Positions 52,671-61,422 are shown, counted from the stretch's first letter. The stretch is 64,000 nt of DNA from JBAYIE01 sp041665785 (GCA_041665785.1 JBAYIE010000003.1:94773-158772), one strand, 5' to 3'. Numbers and translations are program-made. The notes: a model not told the origin generated them from the sequence alone.

Positions 52671-53570
52671 ATGAAATTGCTGGTTACCGGAAGTAACGGA
52701 TTATTGGGTCAGAAAATCACCGATGCCTGCCGGATGCGCAAGGAAATAGAGCTCATTGCAACGGCCCGGATCGAAGACCGCTATCAACCCAATACCGGAT
52801 ATGTATTTGAGGTCATGGACATTACCAATGCCACTCAGGTAATGGAGGTAATGAACCGTCATAGACCCGATGTAGTCATTCATACAGCGGCCATGACCAA
52901 TGTAGATCAATGCGAAAGCGATCATGCCGGATGCGATGCACAAAATGTAGAAGCCGTTGCTCACCTGGTGAATGCCTGCAACAGCGTTGGAGCACATCTG
53001 GTACATGTTTCTACCGATTTTGTTTTCAGTGGCTCAACTGGTCCTTTAGATGAAACGGCAATACCTGCACCCATCAGCTATTATGGAAAATCGAAACTCA
53101 GGGGAGAAGAAATTGTAAAGGCAGAATCCAGCAGTTGGTGTATTGTAAGAGCCATTCTGGTTTATGGTGTGGTACACGATATGAGCCGGAGTAATTTTGT
53201 ATTGTGGGCTAAAAATAATCTCGAACAAGGCAAACCCATCAAGGTGGTAGATGATCAGTTTCGAACGGCAACCCTGGCCGAAGATTTAGCCGATGGATGT
53301 TTACGGGCAGCTGAACAAAAAGCAACCGGAATTTACCATATTGGTGGACCTGAATTTATGAGCATTTACGAGATGGTTTTAATGGTCGCTGATTTCTGGC
53401 ACCTCGATAAATCTTTAATTTCACCGGTTAAAAGTGCAGCCATTGCACAACCTGCCCAACGCCCGCCCATTACGGGTTTTGTAATAGAGAAAGCGAAAAG
53501 GGATCTCGGTTATCAACCGCATACATTTTTGGAAGGCTTAGCCATTTTGCAGCAACAATTGAAAAAATAA
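52671..53570 (+). CDS. dTDP-4-dehydrorhamnose reductase-like SDR
   Basis: 299 residues, extended short-chain dehydrogenase. KLLVTGSNGLLGQKI (NAD-binding), VVIHTAAMTNVDQCE, STDFVFSGSTGPLDE and the active-site YYGKSKLRGEE. These match RfbD-type reductases and related sugar-nucleotide epimerases. The ORF opens at a TTG at 52575, but MKLLVTG at 52671 is the conserved start. It is divergent from miaB. The sugar made is not known. Confidence 0.82.
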   Translation: MKLLVTGSNGLLGQKITDACRMRKEIELIATARIEDRYQPNTGYVFEVMDITNATQVMEVMNRHRPDVVIHTAAMTNVDQCESDHAGCDAQNVEAVAHLVNACNSVGAHLVHVSTDFVFSGSTGPLDETAIPAPISYYGKSKLRGEEIVKAESSSWCIVRAILVYGVVHDMSRSNFVLWAKNNLEQGKPIKVVDDQFRTATLAEDLADGCLRAAEQKATGIYHIGGPEFMSIYEMVLMVADFWHLDKSLISPVKSAAIAQPAQRPPITGFVIEKAKRDLGYQPHTFLEGLAILQQQLKK

Positions 53571-53612
53571 TCCGGAAATCGAATACTTAAAATAATTAAT
53601 GAATAAACAGAT

Positions 53613-53753
53613 ATGAATTGGGGAGAAAACTTTTGGATATGGATGGCAACTGAAGCTTTTTTTGCCATTTTCGTAGCGGTCTTGTTGTATTACTTCTTTG
53701 TACGCAACAAGCAAAAGCCCTATGAAAACAAGAAGGATAGAAAATCTGATTAA
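53613..53753 (+). CDS. Small single-span membrane protein
   Basis: 46 residues, starting MNWGENFWIWMATEAFFAIF, followed by VAVLLYYFFV and a basic tail RNKQKPYENKKDRKSD. One membrane span (about 12-30) preceded by a tryptophan-rich start. It overlaps the next gene by 32 bases in a different frame. The length, overlap and hydrophobic-basic layout are typical of small oxidase or transporter helper proteins; no family was recognised. It is likely translated with the HHH gene. Confidence 0.6.
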   Translation: MNWGENFWIWMATEAFFAIFVAVLLYYFFVRNKQKPYENKKDRKSD

Positions 53754-54573
53754 GTCCTATTTCTACTTTAACCGGCATGAGCGTCGCGGTATTGTTTGGC
53801 TGCTTGTGCTGATGATACTAACCTTTATTGCGCCCCGCGTTTACACTGCTAAAATTGCGGAGGCAAAGTTCCCCATCGAATGGATGGATCTGAAGACTAT
53901 AGATTTGGAAACGCCAACAATGGCTGAACCGAAACAGCTGAAAAAGTTTGATCCGAATAACGCTACAACCCAACAATGGCAAACGCTTGGTTTGAGTGAA
54001 AAAGAAATCCGGCGCATTCAGAATTATACCAAAGCAGGAGGTAAATTTAAGCAGGCTTCTGACCTGCAGAAATTGTATGGTGTGGATCAAAAAAAGATAG
54101 AGCAGGCTTTACCTTTCATGGTATTTCCAACAAAAAAATTGTTTACAGATTCTTCCACAAAACGAAAGTCAGCGCAAGTAGTTGAATTAAACAGCACCGA
54201 CTCTGTTCAGCTGGTGAGTTTGTACCGGATCGGACCTGCGCTCACGCATCGCATTCTGGAATACCGCGATAAACTGGGTGGTTTTCTTGAATTGGAACAA
54301 CTCCGGGAAGTATGGGGATTTGATGAAGATATCCTGTACGATCTGAGTGGAAAAATAACAGTGAATCCTTCCCTGGCTAAGCGATGGGAACTGAATACCG
54401 TTTCGTTGGAAGTATTAAAAACACACCCCTATTTCAAATACAAATTGTCGAATGCCATCATTAATTACCGCAATCAACACGGACCATTTCAGGCATTGGC
54501 GGATTTGAAAAAAATCGTATTGGTAACAGATTCGGTTTACGAAAAAATCACAAAATATATCTATTTACGGTAA
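53722..54573 (+). CDS. Helix-hairpin-helix protein (ComEA-like)
   Basis: 283 residues from ATG 53722 (a TTG at 53698 is in frame). One membrane span near the N-terminus (GIVWLLVLMILTFIAPRVY), then three ComEA-type helix-hairpin-helix units: LGLSEKEIRRIQNYTKAGGKFKQASDL, VSLYRIGPALTHRILEYRDKLGGF and a C-terminal TVSLEVLKTHPYFKYKLSNAIINYRNQHGPF. Such domains bind DNA; the location suggests DNA uptake or surface DNA handling, though no competence genes are nearby. Confidence 0.82.
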   Translation: MKTRRIENLIKSYFYFNRHERRGIVWLLVLMILTFIAPRVYTAKIAEAKFPIEWMDLKTIDLETPTMAEPKQLKKFDPNNATTQQWQTLGLSEKEIRRIQNYTKAGGKFKQASDLQKLYGVDQKKIEQALPFMVFPTKKLFTDSSTKRKSAQVVELNSTDSVQLVSLYRIGPALTHRILEYRDKLGGFLELEQLREVWGFDEDILYDLSGKITVNPSLAKRWELNTVSLEVLKTHPYFKYKLSNAIINYRNQHGPFQALADLKKIVLVTDSVYEKITKYIYLR

Positions 54574-54669
54574 TCTGAACGTATCAGAGATTTAAATCTT
54601 TATTTGCTTATGCTGAGTAAATGGATAATCAATATGAACTGAGAACTCATGAAAGGATAATGAAAAATG

Positions 54670-55005
54670 CTACCCGATCAATTGTTGAATTTCAAGCTTA
54701 AGTTTTGGCAGATGATTTGTTAGAATAGACCAAATTAATTCATTGGAAATATTATCATAGCTATGGATAATCTTGTTTCTGGTACCAATTATGTTTCTTG
54801 CGTTATCAATAATGATATTTGGATTTTCCTTTAATATTCTATTAATGGCTTCCCCAATTATTTCAATATTTCGTTCAACTGCTCGTCTTGTTTTAATATC
54901 TTGTTGGTATTCAAGAAAGTTTTTTGACTTATCAGTAAAGAAAGATTCGATTTCTTCAATAGCATTTAAGATATCGTAAAGCCAGGCATTAATCTTACTA
55001 TCCAT
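54670..55005 (-). CDS. HepT-like HEPN toxin (DUF86)
   Basis: 111 residues, all helical. It has the HEPN RNase motif R-x4-H followed by Tyr: RNKIIHSYD (about residues 74-82). HepT cleaves RNA and is neutralised when its antitoxin MntA AMP-modifies the tyrosine of this motif. Starts eight bases before the end of the MNT gene, so the two are translated together. Confidence 0.87.
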   Translation of the reverse strand: MDSKINAWLYDILNAIEEIESFFTDKSKNFLEYQQDIKTRRAVERNIEIIGEAINRILKENPNIIIDNARNIIGTRNKIIHSYDNISNELIWSILTNHLPKLKLEIQQLIG

Positions 55006-55300
55006 AAATTAATTTTCTGTCCTTCTCAATTTCCTTACGTAAATACGGATTCCGGATCGCCTTCTCTTCTAATAAATCAACAGATCGATTAAGAATCTTC
55101 TCCAATTGTTGTTTCAGGTCGAAGTAGTTATCGGCATATTCATTTAAACCGATATTGGAGAAATCAACCAGCAAATCAATGTCACTATTACTGGTAAAGG
55201 TATTTTCCCTGAGTACAGACCCAAAAACAAAAAGTCTGGCTACCTTGTGTTGGTCGCATAGTGCTCTGATTTTGCCAATGTGTTGATCAACAGGATTCAT
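54998..55300 (-). CDS. MntA-like nucleotidyltransferase antitoxin
   Basis: 100 residues. Minimal nucleotidyltransferase with the signature G-S-x(9-11)-D-x-D: FVFGSVLRENTFTSNSDIDLLV (about residues 24-45). In the type VII system it disarms HepT by adding AMP to the toxin. Upstream gene of the pair, overlapping HepT by eight bases. Found on chromosomes and mobile elements; no other sign of a mobile element is visible. Confidence 0.87.
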   Translation of the reverse strand: MNPVDQHIGKIRALCDQHKVARLFVFGSVLRENTFTSNSDIDLLVDFSNIGLNEYADNYFDLKQQLEKILNRSVDLLEEKAIRNPYLRKEIEKDRKLIYG

Positions 55301-55351
55301 TAATGTAAAGTTACACTTATTTCAATGGAGTGCAAAAACGGATGGTAACAT

Positions 55352-56332
55352 TCAATCTTTGGCAAACCGATGCACACTTTTGTAGAGCTCTTCTTTCGGT
55401 AGATTTTTGAAATATTCGTAAGTAATTTTCAATCCCTCACTGCGCGATACTTTCGGTTCCCATCCCAATAATTTTTTAGCCAGCGTAATATCAGGCTGAC
55501 GTTGTTTGGGATCGTCCTGCGGCAGATCCTTGAAGATCAGTTGTTGTTTGGTTCCGGTGAGTTTGATGATTTCTTCGCCAAACTGACGAATGGTGATTTC
55601 GTCGGGGTTACCAATATTCACAGGGTATGCATAGTCGCTTAATAGCAAGCGGTAAATTCCTTCAATCAGATCATCCACATAACAGAATGAGCGCGTTTGC
55701 GAACCATCGCCAAATACAGTTAAATCCTCACCTCGCAATGCCTGGCCGATAAATGCCGGTAATACACGACCATCATTTAATCGCATGCGTGGTCCATAGG
55801 TATTGAAGATTCGAACGATACGCGTTTCCAATCCGTGAAAGGTATGATAGGCCATGGTCATGGCTTCCTGAAAACGTTTGGCTTCATCGTACACACCACG
55901 AGGCCCAACCGGGTTTACATTGCCCCAATACTCTTCGTTTTGCGGATGAACCTGCGGATCGCCGTATACTTCGCTCGTAGATGCAATCAATACCCGGGCT
56001 TTTTTAACGCGCGCCAATCCCAGGCAATTGTGGATCCCCAGCGAACCTACCTTGAGGGTTTGAATCGGAATCTTTAAATAATCTATCGGGCTTGCAGGGG
56101 AGGCAAAATGCAGGATATAATCTATATGACCGGGTACATGAATGAACTTACTTACATCGTGATGGTAAAATTCAAATTCCTTCAGTTTCATCAAATGCTG
56201 AATATTGGAAAGATCACCGGTTATGAGGTTATCCATGCCAATTACATCATAACCCTCTTTGATAAAACGATCGCACAAATGGGAACCAAGAAATCCGGCT
56301 GCACCGGTAATTAAAACACGTTTATTGGGCAT
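55352..56332 (-). CDS. UDP-glucuronate decarboxylase (UDP-xylose synthase)
   Basis: 326 residues, extended SDR. Converts UDP-glucuronate to UDP-xylose. RVLITGAAGFLGSHLCDRFI (NAD site), the ASPASPIDYLKIPIQTLK segment typical of UXS, TSEVYGDPQVHPQNEEYWGNV, and the catalytic YDEAKR. Start overlaps the UDP-glucose dehydrogenase gene by 11 bases, so both are one unit making UDP-xylose from UDP-glucose, for capsule or other surface glycans. Confidence 0.9.
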   Translation of the reverse strand: MPNKRVLITGAAGFLGSHLCDRFIKEGYDVIGMDNLITGDLSNIQHLMKLKEFEFYHHDVSKFIHVPGHIDYILHFASPASPIDYLKIPIQTLKVGSLGIHNCLGLARVKKARVLIASTSEVYGDPQVHPQNEEYWGNVNPVGPRGVYDEAKRFQEAMTMAYHTFHGLETRIVRIFNTYGPRMRLNDGRVLPAFIGQALRGEDLTVFGDGSQTRSFCYVDDLIEGIYRLLLSDYAYPVNIGNPDEITIRQFGEEIIKLTGTKQQLIFKDLPQDDPKQRQPDITLAKKLLGWEPKVSRSEGLKITYEYFKNLPKEELYKSVHRFAKD

Positions 56333-57665
56333 TGGCTTGTTGTTTTACAGTATTTACTCCGATGCAATAGTAGGTGAACCCTAATTCCTGCATGTCGTTG
56401 AGTTCATAGATATTCCGGCCGTCGAAAATCAGTTTCGATTTCATAATCTTTCCGATTACGTTAAAATTAGGTGAACGAAACTCCGGCCATTCGGTAGCAA
56501 TCAATAAAGCATCGGCATCCATCAGGGTATCGTATTGATCTTTGCAATACACAATCTGATCGCCTAATTCTTTACGCGCCTCTTCCATGGCCACCGGATC
56601 GAAAGCACGCACATTGGCACCTGCTTTCAACAAAGCTTCTATGATAACCAAAGAAGGGGCTTCACGCATATCATCGGTTTTGGGTTTAAACGAAAGGCCC
56701 CAGATACCAAAGGTTTTGCCTTTTATTTCTCCGCCGAAATGTTTCATGATTTTGGTAAACAAGACCTGTTTCTGGTCTTCGTTTACTTCTTCAACAGCCT
56801 GCAGAATGCGCATTTGAACACCATTATCAGCTGCTGTTCGTACGAGAGCTTTTACATCTTTCGGAAAACACGAACCGCCATAACCTATACCAGGGTAAAT
56901 AAATTTATTTCCGATGCGCGGATCGCTACCGATTCCAATGCGAACAAGGTTTACATCTGCACCAACAATTTCGCATAGGTTGGCAATATCGTTCATGAAA
57001 CTGATTTTGGTGGCCAGCATGGCATTGGCGGCATATTTAGTCATTTCAGCCGAAGGAATATCCATAAAAATAATGGGGTGGCCGTTCATCAGAAAAGGCC
57101 GGTACAATTTACGCATCACCTCTTCCGCTTGTTGCGATTCAACGCCTATTACAATGCGGTCGGGTTTCTGAAAATCTTCAATAGCCGCGCCTTCTTTTAA
57201 AAATTCCGGGTTGGATGCAACGTCAAAACGTATGCTGGATTTTCTTTCATCCAATGCATCCTGTATGGATTTTTTTACTTTTTGTGCAGTACCCACTGGA
57301 ACTGTACTCTTGGTCACTACAACGAGATAATCCTCCACGCTCTGACCAATCTCACGAGCCACACCCAATACATATTTTAAATCGGCACTGCCATCTTCTC
57401 CCGGAGGAGTCCCTACAGCAATAAAGGCCACATCACATCCCCGAATGCTTTCCGATAAACTGGTTGAAAATTGTAAACGGCCTGATTTGGCATTGCGTTC
57501 CACAATTTCTTCCAAACCGGGTTCGTAAATCGGTAAGATTCCTTTTTTCAGATCTTCAATCTTCTTTTTGTCGATATCGATGCAGATTACTTCAATGCCG
57601 ACATCAGCCAGACACGCTCCTGTAACCAATCCTACATATCCGGTTCCTACTACAGCAATTTTCAT
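56322..57665 (-). CDS. ugd: UDP-glucose 6-dehydrogenase
   Basis: 447 residues. Oxidises UDP-glucose twice with NAD to UDP-glucuronate. KIAVVGTGYVGLVTGACLAD (NAD site), KSTVPVGTAQKV, EFLKEGAAIEDFQKPDRIVIG, the catalytic Cys in GYGGSCFPKDVKAL (about residue 263), and WGLSFKPKTDDMREAPS. UDP-ManNAc dehydrogenase is related, but these motifs fit the glucose enzyme and the next gene uses its product. Confidence 0.95.
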   Translation of the reverse strand: MKIAVVGTGYVGLVTGACLADVGIEVICIDIDKKKIEDLKKGILPIYEPGLEEIVERNAKSGRLQFSTSLSESIRGCDVAFIAVGTPPGEDGSADLKYVLGVAREIGQSVEDYLVVVTKSTVPVGTAQKVKKSIQDALDERKSSIRFDVASNPEFLKEGAAIEDFQKPDRIVIGVESQQAEEVMRKLYRPFLMNGHPIIFMDIPSAEMTKYAANAMLATKISFMNDIANLCEIVGADVNLVRIGIGSDPRIGNKFIYPGIGYGGSCFPKDVKALVRTAADNGVQMRILQAVEEVNEDQKQVLFTKIMKHFGGEIKGKTFGIWGLSFKPKTDDMREAPSLVIIEALLKAGANVRAFDPVAMEEARKELGDQIVYCKDQYDTLMDADALLIATEWPEFRSPNFNVIGKIMKSKLIFDGRNIYELNDMQELGFTYYCIGVNTVKQQANAQ

Positions 57666-57773
57666 GGGGTTAATCTAATTAGAGGACTATCATTTTTTTT
57701 GGTGGCAGCGAAAATAATCATTTAACGCGATTCAATATAGCCCGCAAAAAATTATCGACACAATTTGTAAACC

Positions 57774-57803
57774 TTGTGTTCCGTTATTTTTGAACTATTT
57801 TTG
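57774..57803 (+). promoter_or_regulatory. Promoter upstream of the 57.8-kb outer-membrane protein
   Basis: TTG at 57774-57776, 19-base spacer, TATTTTTG at 57796-57803, nine bases before the ATG. A second TATTTTTG at 57785-57792 has a TTTG 17 bases upstream. Either would give a very short leader. Confidence 0.45.
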
Positions 57804-57812
57804 GCTGCCCCG

Positions 57813-58592
57813 ATGCGAATAAACTTAATTATTGGATTATGGATCTTAACCCGGTGTACCGTTTCTCTGGCTCAGGGAACAGGTATTGATCCATATGCCG
57901 ATGCAAAATCAGGTAATAAAATCTTCAATTTCCAATTCAATTATACGTACCAGATTCCGGAAGGAGATCTCGCCCTTCGCTTTGGTACTTTGCACCAGGT
58001 AGGTGCCGGAGTAAATCTGAAAACCCGCAATCATTGGTATTTTGCCTTACAGGCCAATTACCAGTTTGGATATACCGTAGAAGAACCGGGATTGTTTTAT
58101 TTTTTAACCAACAGCAGCGGATACATTACCAATACCGGAGGCTATCCGGCAACCTATTACCTCAGTCAGCGGGGTATGAGCGGAATTATTTCGGCAGGTC
58201 GGTTATTACCACTTAGTCTCACGAATCGCAATTCAGGTATTCTGGTGATGGTAGGTGGCGGGTATTTATTGCATAAAATCAATATTGCCAGTCCTAGTAA
58301 TGATATTCCTACACTGACAGATGAATTGAAACGGGGATACGACCGGTTGACCGGTGGATATGCGTTACACCAGTTCGTGGGATATTATTTTCAAAGTGCT
58401 AATCGTTACTTTAATTTTTATGTGGGTGTAGACTTCACTCAGGCATTCACGAAAAGTTTCAGAGGATATAATTACGATCAGCGCGCAATCGATAACGCCA
58501 CCCGTTTCGATGCCACCAACGGCCTGCGTGTGGGCTGGATGATCCCGATTTACCTGGCCACCAAAGATGAAGATGAATTTGATTTCAAATGA
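57813..58592 (+). CDS. Putative outer-membrane beta-barrel protein
   Basis: 259 residues from ATG 57813 (an upstream non-ATG start at 57774 would add 13 residues before the signal). Signal peptide MRINLIIGLWILTRCTVSLAQ, then barrel-like strands (FNFQFNYTYQIPEGDLALRF, HWYFALQANYQFGYTVE, YHFVGYYFQSANRYFNFYVGVDF), ending with RVGWMIPIYLATKDEDEFDFK. Family not recognised. Stop overlaps the Kdo transferase start by four bases, which suggests a role in the outer membrane or in lipopolysaccharide supply. Confidence 0.65.
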   Translation: MRINLIIGLWILTRCTVSLAQGTGIDPYADAKSGNKIFNFQFNYTYQIPEGDLALRFGTLHQVGAGVNLKTRNHWYFALQANYQFGYTVEEPGLFYFLTNSSGYITNTGGYPATYYLSQRGMSGIISAGRLLPLSLTNRNSGILVMVGGGYLLHKINIASPSNDIPTLTDELKRGYDRLTGGYALHQFVGYYFQSANRYFNFYVGVDFTQAFTKSFRGYNYDQRAIDNATRFDATNGLRVGWMIPIYLATKDEDEFDFK

Positions 58593-59848
58593 TGAAACCT
58601 GTCGGCAAGTTGTTGTATGTTTTTGGATTGTGGCTGTATAAAACGACACTTACGTTGGTTTCACCTTTTCATGCGAAAGCAGCCAAAATGATTGCAGGCA
58701 GGAGGATAGCGTTTAAAGCCATTCATGCATTTGCAGAAAAGGATAAACGGGAAAAAATCTGGTTTCACTGTGCCTCTCTCGGAGAATTTGAACAAGTAAG
58801 ACCGCTGATTGAACGCTATAAAACAGAAAGGCCGGAGTTAGCTATCCTGCTCACGTTTTTTTCTCCATCCGGATACGAGGTTAGAAAAAACTATGCATTA
58901 GCTGATTGTGTCACCTACCTGCCTTTCGATTCTGCGAAAAATGCAAAACGTTTGATCAATGAAGTTAAACCGATACAAGTGTTTTTTGCCAAATACGATT
59001 TGTGGTATTTCTATTTAAGAGAGGTGCATAATCAAAAAATAAAAACCTATCTGATTGCTGCTAATTTTAGAAAAGATCAACTTTATTTTAAAACATACGG
59101 CAAATTTTTTCACCAGATCCTCCACTATTTCACCTGCATTTTTTCTCAGTTTGATGCATCCACAGAACTGTTACATCAACACGGAATTTCTACGGCTTTA
59201 ACGTCTGGAGATACCCGGTATGACAGGGTAGCAGCTATTGCCGGAAATAGTGAACCTATTCCGGTTCTTGAGCAATTCAAAGAACAAAAAACAGTTGGAT
59301 TATTGGGAAGCTCATATACAAACGAAGAAACAATTGCATTAGAAGTTGCAAGGCAGTTCAGGGGAAAGGTAAAATGGATTATTGCACCTCATCAGGTAAC
59401 GGACGAAAGAATTCATCAGATTCAGAACGCCTTCAAGGAGTTTAAAACAGTTCGTTTTTCGGAAACGGATGAAGGAGAATCGGCAACGGCTGAAATACTG
59501 ATTTTAGATACAATCGGGCATTTGGGCAATGCATATCAATATGCCGATTTTGCAATGGTAGGAGGAGGATTTGGAAATCAGGGCATTCACAATATGCTGG
59601 AACCATTGGCCCAAGGTGCGCCTGTTTGGGTTGGACCTAAAAACCACGAAAAATTTCCGGAAACAAAATTAGCCCTTCAATATGGAGTAGCTCAAATCTT
59701 AAATGATGCAGAAGAATTAACGAATTGGATTGAGAAGGTTGTTTTAAATGAACAGGAACGAGCTGGTTTAAAATCCAATTGCTTTGCATTTATTCACAAG
59801 CGGGAAGGCGCAACGGAGGCAATCTGGAAACAGATTAATACCGTTTAA
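58589..59848 (+). CDS. waaA: 3-Deoxy-D-manno-octulosonic acid (Kdo) transferase
   Basis: 419 residues. Adds Kdo to lipid A. Short N-terminal hydrophobic anchor, FHCASLGEFEQVRPLIERYK (the family signature), TFFSPSGYEVRKNY, YDLWYFYLREV, TYLIAANFRK, then the nucleotide-sugar half with LGSSYTNEETIALEVA, IIAPHQVTDERI, AMVGGGFGNQGIHNMLEPLA and PVWVGPKNHEKFPE. Follows the barrel protein with a four-base overlap. The candidate sRNA promoter begins 50 bases after its stop. Confidence 0.93.
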   Translation: MMKPVGKLLYVFGLWLYKTTLTLVSPFHAKAAKMIAGRRIAFKAIHAFAEKDKREKIWFHCASLGEFEQVRPLIERYKTERPELAILLTFFSPSGYEVRKNYALADCVTYLPFDSAKNAKRLINEVKPIQVFFAKYDLWYFYLREVHNQKIKTYLIAANFRKDQLYFKTYGKFFHQILHYFTCIFSQFDASTELLHQHGISTALTSGDTRYDRVAAIAGNSEPIPVLEQFKEQKTVGLLGSSYTNEETIALEVARQFRGKVKWIIAPHQVTDERIHQIQNAFKEFKTVRFSETDEGESATAEILILDTIGHLGNAYQYADFAMVGGGFGNQGIHNMLEPLAQGAPVWVGPKNHEKFPETKLALQYGVAQILNDAEELTNWIEKVVLNEQERAGLKSNCFAFIHKREGATEAIWKQINTV

Positions 59849-59897
59849 ATACCGCACGATTTGTTTACAGGCATGTGACCCTATTTTTACAATCGAG

Positions 59898-59929
59898 TTG
59901 CTATTTTAAAAGATAACGTGTTACATTTG
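59898..59929 (+). promoter_or_regulatory. Promoter for the candidate small RNA
   Basis: TTG at 59898-59900, 21-base spacer, TACATTTG at 59922-59929. It faces rightward into a stretch with no start codon followed by a coding frame, and ends at an intrinsic terminator about 130 bases on. Confidence 0.6.
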
Positions 59930-59935
59930 CTATGT

Positions 59936-60064
59936 AAATGGCTTAAACGAAGTAGCGACCAGCAGGTTTTATTGTCGTTAAAGTTTGGATTGGTAACCCT
60001 ATTTCGATTGAGATGGTCGTTAAGCACTTAAGACACTGCCTCTCTATATTGAGGCGGTTTTTTT
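59936..60064 (+). ncRNA. Candidate small RNA, about 129 nt
   Basis: Between waaA and the acyl-CoA dehydrogenase. A full promoter lies just upstream and a terminator (stem CTGCCTC/GAGGCGG, T-run) ends it. No long frame starts inside. It contains GTCGTTAAAG and GGTCGTTAAG as a near-repeat, at about 59974 and 60015, and the middle can fold locally. I do not recognise it as SRP, 6S or RNase P RNA, and no family name can be given. Its ends are inferred from the signals. Confidence 0.5.
60036..60064 (+). terminator. Intrinsic terminator of the candidate sRNA
   Basis: Stem of seven pairs, CTGCCTC (60036-60042) with GAGGCGG (60051-60057), loop of eight, followed by seven T. Confidence 0.75.
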
Positions 60065-60077
60065 CATAGCCAGGGAT

Positions 60078-60107
60078 AGCCGGACATTCACTTGTCCGGC
60101 TTTTTTT
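60078..60107 (+). terminator. Second intrinsic terminator
   Basis: AGCCGGAC (60078-60085) pairs perfectly with GTCCGGCT (60094-60101), followed by a T-run to 60107. It sits 14 bases past the first terminator and 60 bases before the acyl-CoA dehydrogenase ATG; it may be a back-up terminator for the same transcript. Confidence 0.8.
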
Positions 60108-60166
60108 ATGTCTTGTTCCGGTCAAATTGCGTTGTATAATTGCAGCAACCAAATCAGGATTTTTTC

Positions 60167-61330
60167 ATGACACAAACAATTGCAGGTATCACCTTTCAGG
60201 AAACAGAAAATCAACGCATGGTCGCGCAAATGGCAAAGGATTTTGCCGAAAAATTTATTCGTCCATACGTAATGGAATGGGATGAAGAACAACATTTTCC
60301 AAAAGAAACCATGCATGAAATGGGTAAATTGGGTTTGTTGGGTGTTTTGGTTCCCGAAGAATATGGAGGAGCGGGATTGGGCTATTACGAATACGTTACT
60401 GCCATTCAGGAAATAACAAAGGTTTGCAGTTCGGTTGGACTGTCGATGGCAGCGCACAACTCTTTGTGCACCGGACATATTTTGCAATTTGGAAACGAGG
60501 AACAGAAAAAACGCTGGTTGCCAAAACTGGCATCCGGTGAATGGATAGGAGCCTGGGGACTTACCGAAGCCAATACCGGAAGCGATGCATTGCGTATGAA
60601 ATGTGTGGCTCGTAAAGATGGAAGCGATTGGGTTATTTCAGGATCGAAGAACTGGATTACACATGGTATTACCGGTGATATTGCGGTTGTTCTGGCACGC
60701 ACGGGCGATTTGCTCGATTCCAATGGAATCACTGCGTTTGTGGTAGAAAGAGGTACTCCGGGATTCAAAGGAGGAAAGAAAGAAAACAAGCTGGGTATGC
60801 GCGCATCCGAAACTGCTGAAATGATTTTTGATGAATGTCGCATTCCTGAAGCCAATGTATTGGGCAAGGTTGGGGAAGGATTCAAACAAGCCATGAAAGT
60901 GCTGGATGGCGGACGTATTTCCATCGCCGCACTTTCGCTCGGCATAGCCAAAGGCAGTTACGAAGCAGCAAAAAAATATGCAATGGAGCGAGAGCAATTC
61001 GGACAACCTATTGCACATTTTCAAGCCATCGCATTTAAACTGGCCGATATGGCAACCCGTATCGAAGCAGCAGAATTATTAACCTATAAAGCAGCTGATC
61101 TGAAAATGAAAGGCAAACCCATGACCACCGAATCGGCCATGGCCAAATACTATGCGAGCGAAGTGGCCGTATATGCAGCCAACGAAGCCGTGCAGATTTT
61201 CGGCGGATACGGATATACTAAAGATTTTCCGGTTGAGAAATTTTACCGCGATGCAAAACTTTGCACCATTGGCGAAGGAACCAGCGAAATACAAAAGCTG
61301 GTGATTGCACGGAATATTCTGAGGGACTAA
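60167..61330 (+). CDS. Acyl-CoA dehydrogenase
   Basis: 387 residues from ATG 60167 (an in-frame TTG at 60140 adds nine). Flavin enzyme forming the 2-enoyl-CoA. LTEANTGSDALRMKCVA and SGSKNWITHG (flavin/substrate region), LGMRASETAEMIFDECRIP, REQFGQPIAHFQAIAFKLAD, and FGGYGYTKDFPVEKFYRDA with the active-site base in CTIGEGTSEIQKLVIAR. Short- or branched-chain class is suggested by GEGTSEIQ; the exact chain length is unknown. It can act before an enoyl-CoA hydratase like that at 15.1 kb. Confidence 0.93.
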   Translation: MTQTIAGITFQETENQRMVAQMAKDFAEKFIRPYVMEWDEEQHFPKETMHEMGKLGLLGVLVPEEYGGAGLGYYEYVTAIQEITKVCSSVGLSMAAHNSLCTGHILQFGNEEQKKRWLPKLASGEWIGAWGLTEANTGSDALRMKCVARKDGSDWVISGSKNWITHGITGDIAVVLARTGDLLDSNGITAFVVERGTPGFKGGKKENKLGMRASETAEMIFDECRIPEANVLGKVGEGFKQAMKVLDGGRISIAALSLGIAKGSYEAAKKYAMEREQFGQPIAHFQAIAFKLADMATRIEAAELLTYKAADLKMKGKPMTTESAMAKYYASEVAVYAANEAVQIFGGYGYTKDFPVEKFYRDAKLCTIGEGTSEIQKLVIARNILRD

Positions 61331-61386
61331 TAGATTACTTTTCTCGTATTGTCCGCGATTATATTTTTATTTACAAGTATTCTCTT

Positions 61387-61394
61387 TATCTTTG
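61387..61394 (+). promoter_or_regulatory. -7 element of rpsU
   Basis: TATCTTTG matches TAnnTTTG, 46 bases ahead of the rpsU ATG. A small hairpin follows in the leader (CCCAT at 61400-61404 with ATGGG at 61408-61412). No TTG is at the proper distance. Confidence 0.5.
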
Positions 61395-61422
61395 CCCGCC
61401 CCATTAAATGGGAGACTTAAAG

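Noticed and set aside
59936..60064. SRP or 6S RNA for the candidate transcript
   Set aside because: The conserved SRP tetraloop region and the long imperfect duplex of 6S RNA are not seen; the call is left as an unnamed candidate.
59943..60152. Minus-strand 69-codon frame over the sRNA region
   Set aside because: No promoter points that way, it runs through both terminators, and its protein has no family features.
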